Shown here: positions 14,836 to 22,404 of the stretch, piece after piece | How positions within the stretch are numbered: the first letter of the stretch is position 1 | Layout of the letters: every line of letters begins with the position of its first letter | Translations under genes and position numbers: made by a program | Source of the DNA: PS1 clade bacterium | GTDB taxonomy: Bacteria; Pseudomonadota; Alphaproteobacteria; RS24 | Direction: 5' to 3' | DNA: 40,358 bases | NCBI GenBank assembly: GCA_016779015.1 | Contig: JADHOK010000002.1 | Coordinates: 1 to 40,358 of the forward strand | The notes under the pieces: generated by a model | Databases searched by the model: none | Told to the model about the DNA's origin: nothing | What the model saw: only the letters and a program-made list of their open reading frames with translations

Positions 14836-15300
14836 TCAGATATCCATCTGATTTGAGGCGAGCAATTGACAGCCGGCGATCTTCCAAGATCCATCCGGCT
14901 GTTTTTGCATCATGTAACGCGCCTTATGGCTGGTGCCGCGATCATCGACCAGATAGACATCCTGCAGGCGAATATGCGGCGTGTCGGAGACGGCGCGCGC
15001 CGGGCCGGTAAAGCTCAGCGTGCGCGCTTTATAAACCGGTCGATAATGCGCCCGCACCATCGCCATAAAGCGATTGGGGGCGACAAATTGGGCGCGCAAA
15101 TCGGGTGAGGCGAAGCCGAAAGCGGTGACGTCATCCTCGCGCTTAAACGCCTCTATCTGCGCTTCAATGGCGGTGCGAATATCGCGGTCATGCAGGGCCA
15201 TGGGTTGATGGCGGTTTTGCAAGAGCGCGGTGGCAATGGCGAGCGCTGCCAGCAGCGCCAAAACGGCAATATCGGCAAAGCTGATGCGCCCGCCGCGCAT
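14836..15300 (-). CDS. DUF4864 domain protein
   Basis: 154 aa. A hydrophobic segment at about 9-28 (ADIAVLALLAALAIATALL) suggests a membrane anchor or uncleaved signal, leaving the rest in the periplasm. The core has IRTAIEAQIEAFKREDDVTAFGFASP, then FMAMVRAHYRPVY, and ends WKIAGCQLL, which matches the DUF4864 pattern as I know it; the fold is cystatin/NTF2-like and the function unknown. Its ATG directly abuts the stop of the pterin dehydratase gene with zero bases between, so it is the last gene of that operon. Confidence 0.8.
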   Translation of the reverse strand: MRGGRISFADIAVLALLAALAIATALLQNRHQPMALHDRDIRTAIEAQIEAFKREDDVTAFGFASPDLRAQFVAPNRFMAMVRAHYRPVYKARTLSFTGPARAVSDTPHIRLQDVYLVDDRGTSHKARYMMQKQPDGSWKIAGCQLLASNQMDI

Positions 15301-15609
15301 TTATTTTGCCCGGCCTGCAGCACCGGCTGTCTTGTCCATGAAAGTCGCCATTTTGATATCGAGCGGCGATAGTCCGCCCGCATCATGCGTGGTCAGCACC
15401 ACATTGACGCTCTTATAGACATTGTCCCATTCCGGGTGATGGTCCATTTTCTCCGCCTGCATGGCGACGCGGCTCATCCACGCAAATGCGGCGCTGAAAT
15501 CGGCAAAGACAAAGCGCTTTTCAATTGCCTCGCGGCCGCGGGTTTTTTTCCAGCCTTTGAGCTTGGCCATGGCGGCGCGCTTTTCGGCATTGGATAATTT
15601 CTCAACCAT
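15301..15609 (-). CDS. 4a-hydroxytetrahydrobiopterin dehydratase (pterin carbinolamine dehydratase)
   Basis: 102 aa, family length. MDHHPEWDNVYKSVNVVLTT (56-75) followed by HDAGGLSPLD is the signature and includes the catalytic His pair. The enzyme dehydrates 4a-hydroxytetrahydropterin, normally to recycle the cofactor of phenylalanine hydroxylase, and acts in the cytosol. The start at 15609 has AAAGGAG 8 nt upstream. No aromatic amino acid hydroxylase gene is in the window, so its partner is elsewhere or it acts in molybdopterin-like chemistry as proposed for some bacterial homologues. It lies between the aldo/keto reductase and DUF4864 genes. Confidence 0.92.
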   Translation of the reverse strand: MVEKLSNAEKRAAMAKLKGWKKTRGREAIEKRFVFADFSAAFAWMSRVAMQAEKMDHHPEWDNVYKSVNVVLTTHDAGGLSPLDIKMATFMDKTAGAAGRAK

Positions 15610-15635
15610 AGTGCTGTCTCCTTTTAGCCCTCGGA

Positions 15636-16676
15636 TTATGGGCACAGATTGGGGGCGCGCAAATGCACCTCTTCAATATCGGCCAAAATCTCATCGCTGA
15701 GCTCGATATCGAAACTGGTCACCGCCAGTTTCAACTGTTCCATACTGGTGGCACCGATAATGTTCGAGGTCACAAAATCGCGCGTCGTTACAAACTGATT
15801 GGCCAGCTGCGACGGGTCAAGGCCATATTTCTTGGCGATCGCCAAATAGCCTTCAATCGCCTGTTCCGCGCCCGGCACTTCATAGCGTTGCAAGCGGTCA
15901 AATAGCTGCTTGCGCGAGCCTTGCGGATTGGCCCCGCCTTGATATTTGCCGGTCAAATAACCCTGCGCCAAAGGCGAATAGGCGAGCAGGCCAACCCCCT
16001 CGCGGTGGAAAATTTCCGACGCGCCAAGCTCGTAAATCCGGTTCAGCAAATTATAAGCGTTTTGCACCGACACCATGCGCGGCAGGCCTTTGACTTCGCC
16101 ATGGTGCAGAAATTTCATAATGCCCCAAGGGGTCTCATTGGAAAGGCCGAAATGGCGCACTTTGCCGGCTTTTTGAATATCGGCCAGCGCGCCCAGAATA
16201 TCCTCAATCTTATTTATCTCGCCGCCCATTTCTTTGTGCCCCATACCGCCGAAAATACGAATGGGCCGGTCGGGCCAGTGCAATTGGTAAAGGTCGATGT
16301 AATCGGTCTGCAGGCGTTTCAGACTTTTATCGACCGCTTCATGGATTTGTGCCGCGCTGTGTTCGGTGCCGCTGCCATCATCGCGCAGCCAGTTCATCGG
16401 CGCGCGTCCGGCCACTTTGGTGGCGAGGATGATGTCTTCGCGCTTGCCGGTTTTGTTGAACCAAGTACCGATAATTTCTTCGGTGCGGCCTTGCGTTTCG
16501 GCGCGCGGCGGCACCGCATACATCTCCGCCGTATCGAAGAAATTAATCCCCATCTCGACGGCATAATCCATCTGTTCGTGCCCCTCGGCTTCGGTGTTTT
16601 GTTCCCCCCAAGTCATGGTGCCCAAACAAATGGCGCTGACCTCAATATCGGTATGGCCCAAACGACGATATTCCAT
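15636..16676 (-). CDS. Tas-like NADP(H)-dependent aldo/keto reductase
   Basis: 346 aa TIM-barrel reductase. The AKR tetrad is visible: Asp and Tyr in NFFDTAEMYAVPPRAET, Lys in ILATKVAGR and His in LYQLHWPDRP. The stretch EVSAICLGTMTWGEQN and the VPPRAETQGRTEEIIG segment are close to E. coli Tas. C-terminal NIIGATSMEQLKLAV is the NADP phosphate-binding loop. Tas family members reduce aldehydes or ketones in the cytosol; the natural substrate is not established. It follows the esterase gene by 17 bp and precedes the pterin dehydratase by 26 bp. Confidence 0.92.
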   Translation of the reverse strand: MEYRRLGHTDIEVSAICLGTMTWGEQNTEAEGHEQMDYAVEMGINFFDTAEMYAVPPRAETQGRTEEIIGTWFNKTGKREDIILATKVAGRAPMNWLRDDGSGTEHSAAQIHEAVDKSLKRLQTDYIDLYQLHWPDRPIRIFGGMGHKEMGGEINKIEDILGALADIQKAGKVRHFGLSNETPWGIMKFLHHGEVKGLPRMVSVQNAYNLLNRIYELGASEIFHREGVGLLAYSPLAQGYLTGKYQGGANPQGSRKQLFDRLQRYEVPGAEQAIEGYLAIAKKYGLDPSQLANQFVTTRDFVTSNIIGATSMEQLKLAVTSFDIELSDEILADIEEVHLRAPNLCP

Positions 16677-16693
16677 AAAATTATGCTCCCTGA

Positions 16694-17398
16694 TTACTGT
16701 TCTACGCGCACCAGCAATTGTTCGACCACCGGCGTTATGTTTTCCACGATGACCTCCACGCCATCACGATTGGGGTGGATGCGGTCGCCGAGATTGAGCC
16801 TCGGGTCACCGGCCACGCCTTCGAGGAAAAAAGGATAAAACACCAAGCCATATTGTTTGGCAAGGCGCGGATAAAGGCCGTTAAAAGCGCGCTCATAGGC
16901 AGGCCCCAAATTGGGCGCGGCCAGCATACCGGCCAGCATTACTTTGAGGCCGCGCGCTTGCAACGTCTCGATGATTTGCCGCAGGTTTTTCTCGGTCATT
17001 TGCGGCGATAGACCGCGCAGCATGTCATTGGCCCCAAGCTCGACAATCACCGCTTGGGTTTTATCATTGACCACCCAATCGAGCCGCGCCAGCCCACCGG
17101 CGCTGGTGTCTCCGGACACGCCGCCATTATGCACTATGACGCGGTGACCTTTGGCCAGTAGCGCGGTCTGCAATTGTGCGGTAAAGCCGTCTTGCGGGGC
17201 CAGCCCGTAGCCGGCGGTCAGGCTGTCACCCAAGGCGACCAAATGTATGGGCGCCGGGTCGCCACTGGCGGTTTGCGCCTGCGCGGGTATCATGAGAGCC
17301 AATGCGAGGCTTATCTGGAGGCTTATTATAAAGCCTATGATACCGCCCATGCTAACGCCCATCCAGCGCCGCCGAACGCGCGTAAACAGACTATGCAT
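16694..17398 (-). CDS. Periplasmic GDSL esterase/lysophospholipase (TesA-like)
   Basis: 234 aa if started at 17398 (17407 is an alternative). An N-terminal hydrophobic stretch ending ALMIPAQAQTA is a signal peptide, so the enzyme is periplasmic. SGNH blocks are complete: ALGDSLTAGYG (catalytic Ser), a Gly in NGGVSGDTS, LGANDMLRG (Asn) and GDRIHPNRDG (Asp and His). E. coli TesA hydrolyses acyl-CoA thioesters, aryl esters and lysophospholipids. The gene is divergent from a LolD-like/FtsX-like transporter pair, exactly as tesA is divergent from ybbA-ybbP in E. coli. It leads the minus-strand operon with tas-like, pterin dehydratase and DUF4864 genes. Confidence 0.9.
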   Translation of the reverse strand: MHSLFTRVRRRWMGVSMGGIIGFIISLQISLALALMIPAQAQTASGDPAPIHLVALGDSLTAGYGLAPQDGFTAQLQTALLAKGHRVIVHNGGVSGDTSAGGLARLDWVVNDKTQAVIVELGANDMLRGLSPQMTEKNLRQIIETLQARGLKVMLAGMLAAPNLGPAYERAFNGLYPRLAKQYGLVFYPFFLEGVAGDPRLNLGDRIHPNRDGVEVIVENITPVVEQLLVRVEQ

Positions 17399-17436
17399 AC
17401 GTCCCATGCCGCCCGATTTATCGCAATTAAACGGGT

Positions 17437-17465
17437 TTGACGCGGTTTCGCGTTCTATATAGGAC
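17437..17465 (+). promoter_or_regulatory. Weak promoter candidate in the divergent esterase/ABC gap
   Basis: TTGACG (17437-17442) is a good -35 box. A 17-bp spacer leads to TAGGAC, a poor -10, with TATATA lying slightly closer. The roughly 110-bp gap must hold promoters for both directions; only this one is visible. Confidence 0.25.
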
Positions 17466-17510
17466 AAACCGACTTGTGTTTTATCAGCCATATAAGGAAA
17501 GACCACCCGC

Positions 17511-18179
17511 ATGTCATCTGCAGTTATTGAGACAAAAAATTTGACCGTTACCCTGCCCAGTCGGGCCGGTGACGTCAATATACTTCGCGGTATTGATTTA
17601 ACGGTGGCGCGCGGTGAAACCGTCGGCCTTATCGGCCCGTCGGGGTCGGGCAAAACCACATTGCTGATGGTGCTGGCCGGTTTGGAACCGCCGACCGGCG
17701 GCACAGTAAGCGTGGCGGCGCATGATTACGCTGATATGAGCGAGGATGATTTGGCGCGCTTTCGGCGCACCCATATCGGCATTGTGTTTCAAAGCTTTCA
17801 TTTGGTGCCGACCATGACGGCGTTGGAAAACACCGCCTTGCCGCTGGAGCTGGCCGGTGAAAAAGACTGCCGCGCCCGCGCCGCCGAGGTGTTGGGGGAG
17901 GTCGGCCTGTCAGACCGACACGACCATTATCCGGCGCAAATGTCGGGCGGCGAGCAGCAGCGCGTGGCGCTGGCGCGCGCCATGGTGGCCAATCCGCCGG
18001 TGCTGTTCGCCGATGAGCCGACCGGCAATCTCGACCAGAAAACTGGCGAGAGCATCATGCAATTGATTTTGAACCTCGCCAAAAATCGCAATGCGACTTT
18101 GTTTCTCATCACCCATGACCGCGCTTTGGCGGAAAAATGCGACCGCATGCTGACCATGCGCGACGGGGTGTTGGTCTGA
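17511..18179 (+). CDS. ABC transporter ATPase, LolD/YbbA-like
   Basis: 222 aa, one nucleotide-binding domain. Walker A GPSGSGKTT (42-50), Q-loop in VFQSFHLVPTMTALEN, signature MSGGEQQRVALARAM, Walker B VLFADEPTGNLD and H-loop in LITHDRALA are all intact. The VPTMTALENTALPLEL and DEPTGNLD pattern is that of the MacB/LolD/YbbA class, which powers mechanotransmission rather than substrate passage. Its stop overlaps the permease start by 1 nt (TGATG), so they form one complex. Divergent from the GDSL esterase gene, which suggests a role in moving lipid-type products of the esterase. Confidence 0.95.
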   Translation: MSSAVIETKNLTVTLPSRAGDVNILRGIDLTVARGETVGLIGPSGSGKTTLLMVLAGLEPPTGGTVSVAAHDYADMSEDDLARFRRTHIGIVFQSFHLVPTMTALENTALPLELAGEKDCRARAAEVLGEVGLSDRHDHYPAQMSGGEQQRVALARAMVANPPVLFADEPTGNLDQKTGESIMQLILNLAKNRNATLFLITHDRALAEKCDRMLTMRDGVLV

Positions 18180-20773
18180 TGGTCGCGCCGCGAACCGGGC
18201 AAAAACGACTGGGCTGGGGGCTGGCGTTGAGACTGGCGCAGCGCGAAATGCGCGGCGATGGCGGCACCGGTTTTCTGTCCGGTTTCCGGATTTTTCTGCT
18301 CTGTCTCATTCTGGGTATCTTCACCATTTCCGGCGTCGGTTCGCTATCCGCCTCCTTGGTCGCCGGCATGGTGGCGCAAGGCCAGAGCATATTGGGCGGC
18401 GATATTGATTTCCGCCTCATCCAACGCGCCGCCAATGATAAAGAACGGGCATGGATGGGCGCGCAAGGCGCGGTGTCGGAGATTGCCACCATGCGCGCCA
18501 TGGTGCGCCTCGCGACCCCGCAGAAAAAGTCCGACGATTTCAACCAGTCAATGCTGGTCGAAGCCAAGGCGATCGATGCGGCCTATCCGCTTTTTGGCCG
18601 CGTTGAGCTGGCCGGGGCTGACAATCTTGAGGCGGCACTGACGTCACGCGACGGGGTCTATGGCGCGGTCGCAGAACAAGGCCTGTTTGACCGTTTGGCG
18701 CTGCCGCTCGGCGCGGTGGTGCAAATGGGCGATATAGATGTGCGCCTCAATGGTGTGATTAAGAGCGAGCCCGACCGCAATGCCGGCGGTTTTCCACTGG
18801 CCCCCCGCCTGATGGTGCGCCACGATACATTGCAAGCGGCGGGCCTGCTGCGCCCCGGCGCGCTGGTTAATTATCATTATCGGTTGCGCGTGCCGCAAGG
18901 GGCCGACAATGCGGCGGTGAAGACCATCGTCGAAAGCGCGCCGCAGAAATTCCCGCTCGCCGGTTGGCGCATTCGCGACCGCAGCGATGCCTCGCCTTCC
19001 ATGCGCCGCTTTATCGAACGCCTCGGCCTGTTTTTGACACTGGTCGGTTTGACCGCTCTGGTGGTCGGCGGGGTCGGTGTCGGCAATGCCATTCACGCCT
19101 ATTTGCAACGCCGCCGCGAAACCATTGCCGTGTTGAAAGCGCTGGGCGCATCAGGGCGATTTATCTTTCGTATTTATGCCGTGCAAATCAGCCTGCTCAG
19201 TCTGGTGGCGCTGACCATCGGCCTCGGTTTGGGCGCCGCGACACCGGTGGTGGTGAAGCTTTTCTTTGCGGCGCTGCTGCCGGTCGAACTGGCGGTCGGG
19301 CTGTATCCGGCTCCGCTTATGGCGGCGGCGGGTTTCGGTCTTTTGGCGGCGGCGGCTTTTGCGCTATGGCCGCTGGGCCAGGTCGAGCTGACGCCGGTGA
19401 CGGCGTTGTTTCGCGCCGAGACGAGCGGTGAAATGCGCGCGCCGCCGATGCCCTATATCGTCGCCATTGGCGCATGTTTTATCGCTTTGGGCGGTCTGGC
19501 CATGCTGATTTCAGAACGCCGCGATGTCGCGTTGTGGTTCGCCTTGGGTGTCAGTCTGGCTTATCTGGCGCTGCGCGGTGCGGCGGCGCTACTGGTCTGG
19601 TTGGCCAGAAGGGCCGGGCGTCCCAAGCGCCCCGAATTGCGCTTGGCGCTGGCCAATATCACCCGCCCGCAAGCGCCGGTGCGCGCCGTCATGTTGTCCA
19701 TCGGTCTGTCGGTGACGCTGCTCTCGGCCATTTCCATGGTCGACGGCAATATTAACGCGCAGATTAGCGGCGACCTGCCCGAGCGCACGCCAAGCTTTTT
19801 TCTGCTCGATATCGGCCCGCAGCAAATCGACAATGTTATCGAGGCGGCGCGCGCGCAAAACGCGGTCGGGCCGATCGAGCAAGCGGCCCTGCTGCGCGGC
19901 CAAGTGATGTCGCTCAAAGGCATTGCGGCGGCCGATTATAACCCGCCGCCGGAAGCGGCTTGGGTGCTGCGCGGCGATCGCGGTCTGACCTATGCGGCGT
20001 TGCCGCCCGAAGGCGGCGAGATTGTTGCCGGCGCATGGTGGCCGGAAGACTATGCCGGCCCACCGCTGGTTTCTTTCGCGGCCGAGGAAGCGGGCGAGCT
20101 TGGCCTCTCGGTCGGGGATAAGATTACCGTCAATGTGCTGGGCCGACCGCTGGAAGCGGAGATTGCCAATTTGCGCTTTGTCGATTGGGCGTCGGGGGGG
20201 ATGAATTTCATCATGGTGTTCTCGCCCCATCCGCTCAAAAACGCGCCGCATACTTATCTGGCATCGGTCAGTCTTGAAGGAGCTGATGAGGCGGCGTTCT
20301 TGCGCACCATGACGCGCGATTTTCCCAATGTCACCATCATCCGTGTCAAAGAAGCCATCGCCACCATGCGCGATGTGCTGAACAATCTCGGCCTCGGCAT
20401 TCGCGCCATGAGCTTGGTGACCATGCTGGCCGGTATTTTGGTTCTGGCCGGTGCCATGGCCAGCGGTCATCGCGCACGGGTTTATGACGCCGTGGTGATG
20501 AAAGTGCTGGGTGCCACGCGCGGTCGCATCATGCTGGCTTTCGCGTTGGAATATGCGCTGATGGGTCTGGGGGCGGCATTGATTGCCGCCGCCGCCGGAA
20601 CGCTGGCGGCTTATGGTTTGATTGTTGGGGCGATGCAGGCGGAGTTTGTCTTTTTGCCCGCTACATTGGCGTTAAGCGTGCTGGGCGCGGTGTTTTTGAC
20701 CGTCACATTGGGGCTTTTGGGCACCTACCGGGCGCTGGGGGCGCCGGCTGCGCCGGTATTGCGCACCGAATAG
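18179..20773 (+). CDS. FtsX-like ABC permease, YbbP-like
   Basis: 864 aa inner-membrane protein. After one N-terminal helix (about 38-60, FRIFLLCLILGIFTISGVGS) a large periplasmic domain follows, then a first FtsX core around 280-415 (LGLFLTLVGLTALVVGGVGV, RRRETIAVLKALGASG), a second helix pair, a second periplasmic domain and a C-terminal FtsX core (about 735-860, MKVLGATRGRIMLAFALEYA). The duplicated architecture and length match YbbP/ADOP-type permeases. The start at 18179 shares a base with the ATPase stop. Probably extracts or moves a hydrophobic compound; the substrate is unknown for the whole family. Confidence 0.92.
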   Translation: MVAPRTGQKRLGWGLALRLAQREMRGDGGTGFLSGFRIFLLCLILGIFTISGVGSLSASLVAGMVAQGQSILGGDIDFRLIQRAANDKERAWMGAQGAVSEIATMRAMVRLATPQKKSDDFNQSMLVEAKAIDAAYPLFGRVELAGADNLEAALTSRDGVYGAVAEQGLFDRLALPLGAVVQMGDIDVRLNGVIKSEPDRNAGGFPLAPRLMVRHDTLQAAGLLRPGALVNYHYRLRVPQGADNAAVKTIVESAPQKFPLAGWRIRDRSDASPSMRRFIERLGLFLTLVGLTALVVGGVGVGNAIHAYLQRRRETIAVLKALGASGRFIFRIYAVQISLLSLVALTIGLGLGAATPVVVKLFFAALLPVELAVGLYPAPLMAAAGFGLLAAAAFALWPLGQVELTPVTALFRAETSGEMRAPPMPYIVAIGACFIALGGLAMLISERRDVALWFALGVSLAYLALRGAAALLVWLARRAGRPKRPELRLALANITRPQAPVRAVMLSIGLSVTLLSAISMVDGNINAQISGDLPERTPSFFLLDIGPQQIDNVIEAARAQNAVGPIEQAALLRGQVMSLKGIAAADYNPPPEAAWVLRGDRGLTYAALPPEGGEIVAGAWWPEDYAGPPLVSFAAEEAGELGLSVGDKITVNVLGRPLEAEIANLRFVDWASGGMNFIMVFSPHPLKNAPHTYLASVSLEGADEAAFLRTMTRDFPNVTIIRVKEAIATMRDVLNNLGLGIRAMSLVTMLAGILVLAGAMASGHRARVYDAVVMKVLGATRGRIMLAFALEYALMGLGAALIAAAAGTLAAYGLIVGAMQAEFVFLPATLALSVLGAVFLTVTLGLLGTYRALGAPAAPVLRTE

Positions 20774-20795
20774 ATAAAATTAAGCGCGAAACGCC

Positions 20796-20826
20796 TTGAA
20801 AATGACAAGATTTGTGCTGATATAGT
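20796..20826 (+). promoter_or_regulatory. Candidate extended -10 promoter of the Bax-inhibitor-1 gene
   Basis: TTGAAA (20796-20801) and TG-A-TATAGT (20818-20826) precede the gene. The spacer is long at 19 bp, which the extended -10 TGN could tolerate. Located 32 bp before the ATG. Confidence 0.4.
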
Positions 20827-20857
20827 CAGTAACGCATTTTCGAAAGGATTGAGAGAA

Positions 20858-21574
20858 ATGGCTGATAACTGGTCGGGTAATCAAACCACACAGACCACCG
20901 AGGCAGGCACGCAAGCGGTCGATGAGGGTCTGCGCATTTATATGACCAAAGTCTATAACTATATGGGGCTGGGTCTGCTGGCCACCGCGGTGACCGCTTA
21001 TATCGGGGCCGCTTCGGGGATTTATGTTGCGCTGGCGCAAACCCCGCTCATCTGGCTGGTTGTTTTCGCGCCGTTGGGCATGGTGCTCTATCTGTCGGCG
21101 CGTCTGCACCGCATGAGCGAGCGCGCGGCGAAAACCACTTTCTGGATTTATGCCGCCATGACCGGCCTGTCACTGTCTTATGTGCTGCTGGCCTTTACCG
21201 GCGTTTCGGTGGTGCGTACTTTCCTTATCACCGCCGCTTCTTTCGGTGCGCTGTCGCTTTACGGCTATACCACCAAGCGCGACTTGAGCGGCATGGGTTC
21301 GTTCCTGTTTATGGGCCTTATCGGGATTATTCTGGCGTCCATCGTCAATCTGTTCCTGCAAAGCTCGGCCATGCATTTCACGATTTCGGTAATCGGTGTG
21401 CTGATTTTTGCCGGTCTGACAGCTTATGACACGCAAGACATTAAGCGGATTTATTTCGCCGGTGACAGCCGCGAGATTGCCGAGAAAAAAGCCATTATGG
21501 GGGCGTTGCGCCTGTATCTGGACTTTATCAATATGTTCTTGTTCCTGCTGCAATTCCTCGGCAATCGCGAATAG
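20858..21574 (+). CDS. Bax inhibitor-1/YccA family membrane protein
   Basis: 238 aa from the ATG at 20858, 9 nt after AAAGGA. Seven hydrophobic segments fill residues 38-235 after a polar N-terminus; the final TAYDTQDIKRIY and ALRLYLDFINMFLFLLQFLG are characteristic, including the conserved Asp residues of the pH-sensing pair. BI-1 proteins are inner-membrane calcium-leak or proton-sensitive channels; YccA also modulates FtsH. The gene is monocistronic, with its own promoter candidate and a strong terminator downstream. Confidence 0.95.
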   Translation: MADNWSGNQTTQTTEAGTQAVDEGLRIYMTKVYNYMGLGLLATAVTAYIGAASGIYVALAQTPLIWLVVFAPLGMVLYLSARLHRMSERAAKTTFWIYAAMTGLSLSYVLLAFTGVSVVRTFLITAASFGALSLYGYTTKRDLSGMGSFLFMGLIGIILASIVNLFLQSSAMHFTISVIGVLIFAGLTAYDTQDIKRIYFAGDSREIAEKKAIMGALRLYLDFINMFLFLLQFLGNRE

Positions 21575-21596
21575 TCGCGCAGAGTTGTAATATTTT

Positions 21597-21631
21597 AAAA
21601 CCCGGCCCCGTCAAACGGGTCGGGTTTTTTT
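21597..21631 (+). terminator. Rho-independent terminator after the Bax-inhibitor-1 gene
   Basis: An AAAACCCG arm pairs with CGGGTTTT around a GCCCC-loop-GGGT inner part, followed by a run of T. It sits 22 bp after the stop codon. The complement also has an A/T-flanked stem, so it may stop the converging DUF2794 transcript too. Confidence 0.85.
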
Positions 21632-21657
21632 CATGTTCAGTGTCGGGCGATGGCCTT

Positions 21658-22062
21658 CTAATCGACCAAGCGGAGAGATTTGCGGTCAAAAAACCGCATC
21701 AGCGCGGGCAGGTCGTGGCCGCGGCGCAAAACCCGCCCATCCATGGCGCGCAGCACATATTGGCCTTGCTTGCGGTGCAGGGCGGGAATTTTATCGATGC
21801 GGAATAAAGGCACTTCGCTGGCGCGGCGGAAGATCGAAAAACACGCCGCTTCGCGGCCATCGCTAATGGCATAATCGCGCCACAGACCGGCCGCCACCAT
21901 GCGGCCATAGACATTCAACAAATCGCCCAGCTCGTGGCGCGTCCACATCACCCGCTTGGGCGGGGCTTGTTTGGCGCGGCGTTCGCGCTCAAAGGCGTTG
22001 CCAACGACGACCAATTGTTTGCGGGGCATGAATGGCTTGCGCGTTTTGCTCATGGATTTCAT
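21658..22062 (-). CDS. DUF2794 family protein
   Basis: 134 aa if started at 22062; ATGs at 22053 and 22029 are alternatives and none has a clear ribosome site. The conserved block runs from RHELGDLLNVYGRMVAAGLW through CFSIFRRASEVPLFRI and ALHRKQGQYVL to RRGHDLPALMRFFDRKSLRLVD, which matches the alphaproteobacterial DUF2794 family as I know it. The N-terminus is basic and disordered. Function unknown; the family is soluble and its members are single-copy. It converges on the Bax-inhibitor-1 terminator and is divergent from the candidate RNA and Gld-like operon. Confidence 0.82.
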   Translation of the reverse strand: MKSMSKTRKPFMPRKQLVVVGNAFERERRAKQAPPKRVMWTRHELGDLLNVYGRMVAAGLWRDYAISDGREAACFSIFRRASEVPLFRIDKIPALHRKQGQYVLRAMDGRVLRRGHDLPALMRFFDRKSLRLVD

Positions 22063-22099
22063 GGTGGCGCGATGCGGGCGCGATTGCAAGGGGGCCATA

Positions 22100-22155
22100 A
22101 AAATTGCGCCAAAATTGCGCCAAAATTGCTCAGAAATTGCCCTGAAATTGCCCTA
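22100..22155. repeat. 11-12-bp tandem repeat upstream of the DUF2794 gene
   Basis: Five units of the form AAAATTGCGCC (two identical, then AAAATTGCTCAG, AAATTGCCCTG, AAATTGCCCTA) lie 38-93 bp before the DUF2794 start. The copies decay from left to right. AT-rich relative to its surroundings. Confidence 0.75.
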
Positions 22156-22199
22156 TTTCAGACTTTTTATTGTCCCAATTATGGTGAAACTGAAACCTG

Positions 22200-22385
22200 C
22201 TTGAAGAGCCCTGCCCGGCGCGCCGCCTCGTTCTCTCCTCCCATGACAGCGCGCCGGGCAATTTATTTTAAGCCCCATTAAGGGGGGGCACGCCTTGCGC
22301 GCGAAAAGCGCATTGCCAGCAGCTTTTTCTTCACCTAAAGGTTGGGGTCACAACCCGATAGCGCAGGGCCGGTCGGGTTTTTGAG
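22200..22385 (+). ncRNA. Candidate small RNA with anti-Shine-Dalgarno hairpin loop
   Basis: The roughly 340 bp between the DUF2794 and ATPase genes contain no ORF of note but are highly structured. A perfect 12-bp stem (22212-22223 with 22249-22260) exposes a 25-nt loop with TTCTCTCCTCCC, complementary to a Shine-Dalgarno sequence. A GCCCC/GGGGC stem (22272-22289) and a TGCGC/GCGCA stem (22296-22312) follow, and then a terminator ends at 22382. Anti-SD loops on GC stems are typical of alphaproteobacterial CCUCCUCCC-loop RNAs. Ends are estimated; the promoter is not identified and could lie within the AT-rich stretch before 22200. It may instead be the leader of the Gld-like operon. Confidence 0.45.
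22352..22382 (+). terminator. Rho-independent terminator just before the Gld-like operon
   Basis: AACCCGA (22352-22358) and TCGGGTT (22373-22379) form a perfect 7-bp stem with a 14-nt loop, followed by TTTTT and then A/G. It lies 22 bp before the ATPase start. A terminator here implies a transcript that begins upstream on the + strand and ends before the operon, or a conditional attenuator. Confidence 0.6.
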
Positions 22386-22404
22386 GGATTGACGAGTCAC
22401 ATCG

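Noticed and set aside
16694..17704. Longer reading (336 aa) of the GDSL esterase gene
   Set aside because: The extra 100 N-terminal residues would run into the divergent ATPase gene and put the signal peptide in the middle of the protein. A start at 17398 or 17407 gives a normal exported enzyme.
17161..20773. tesA-like/ybbA/ybbP-like divergent set as a novel system
   Set aside because: The arrangement is the same as in E. coli and many other proteobacteria, so it is conserved rather than new, although its substrate is unknown.
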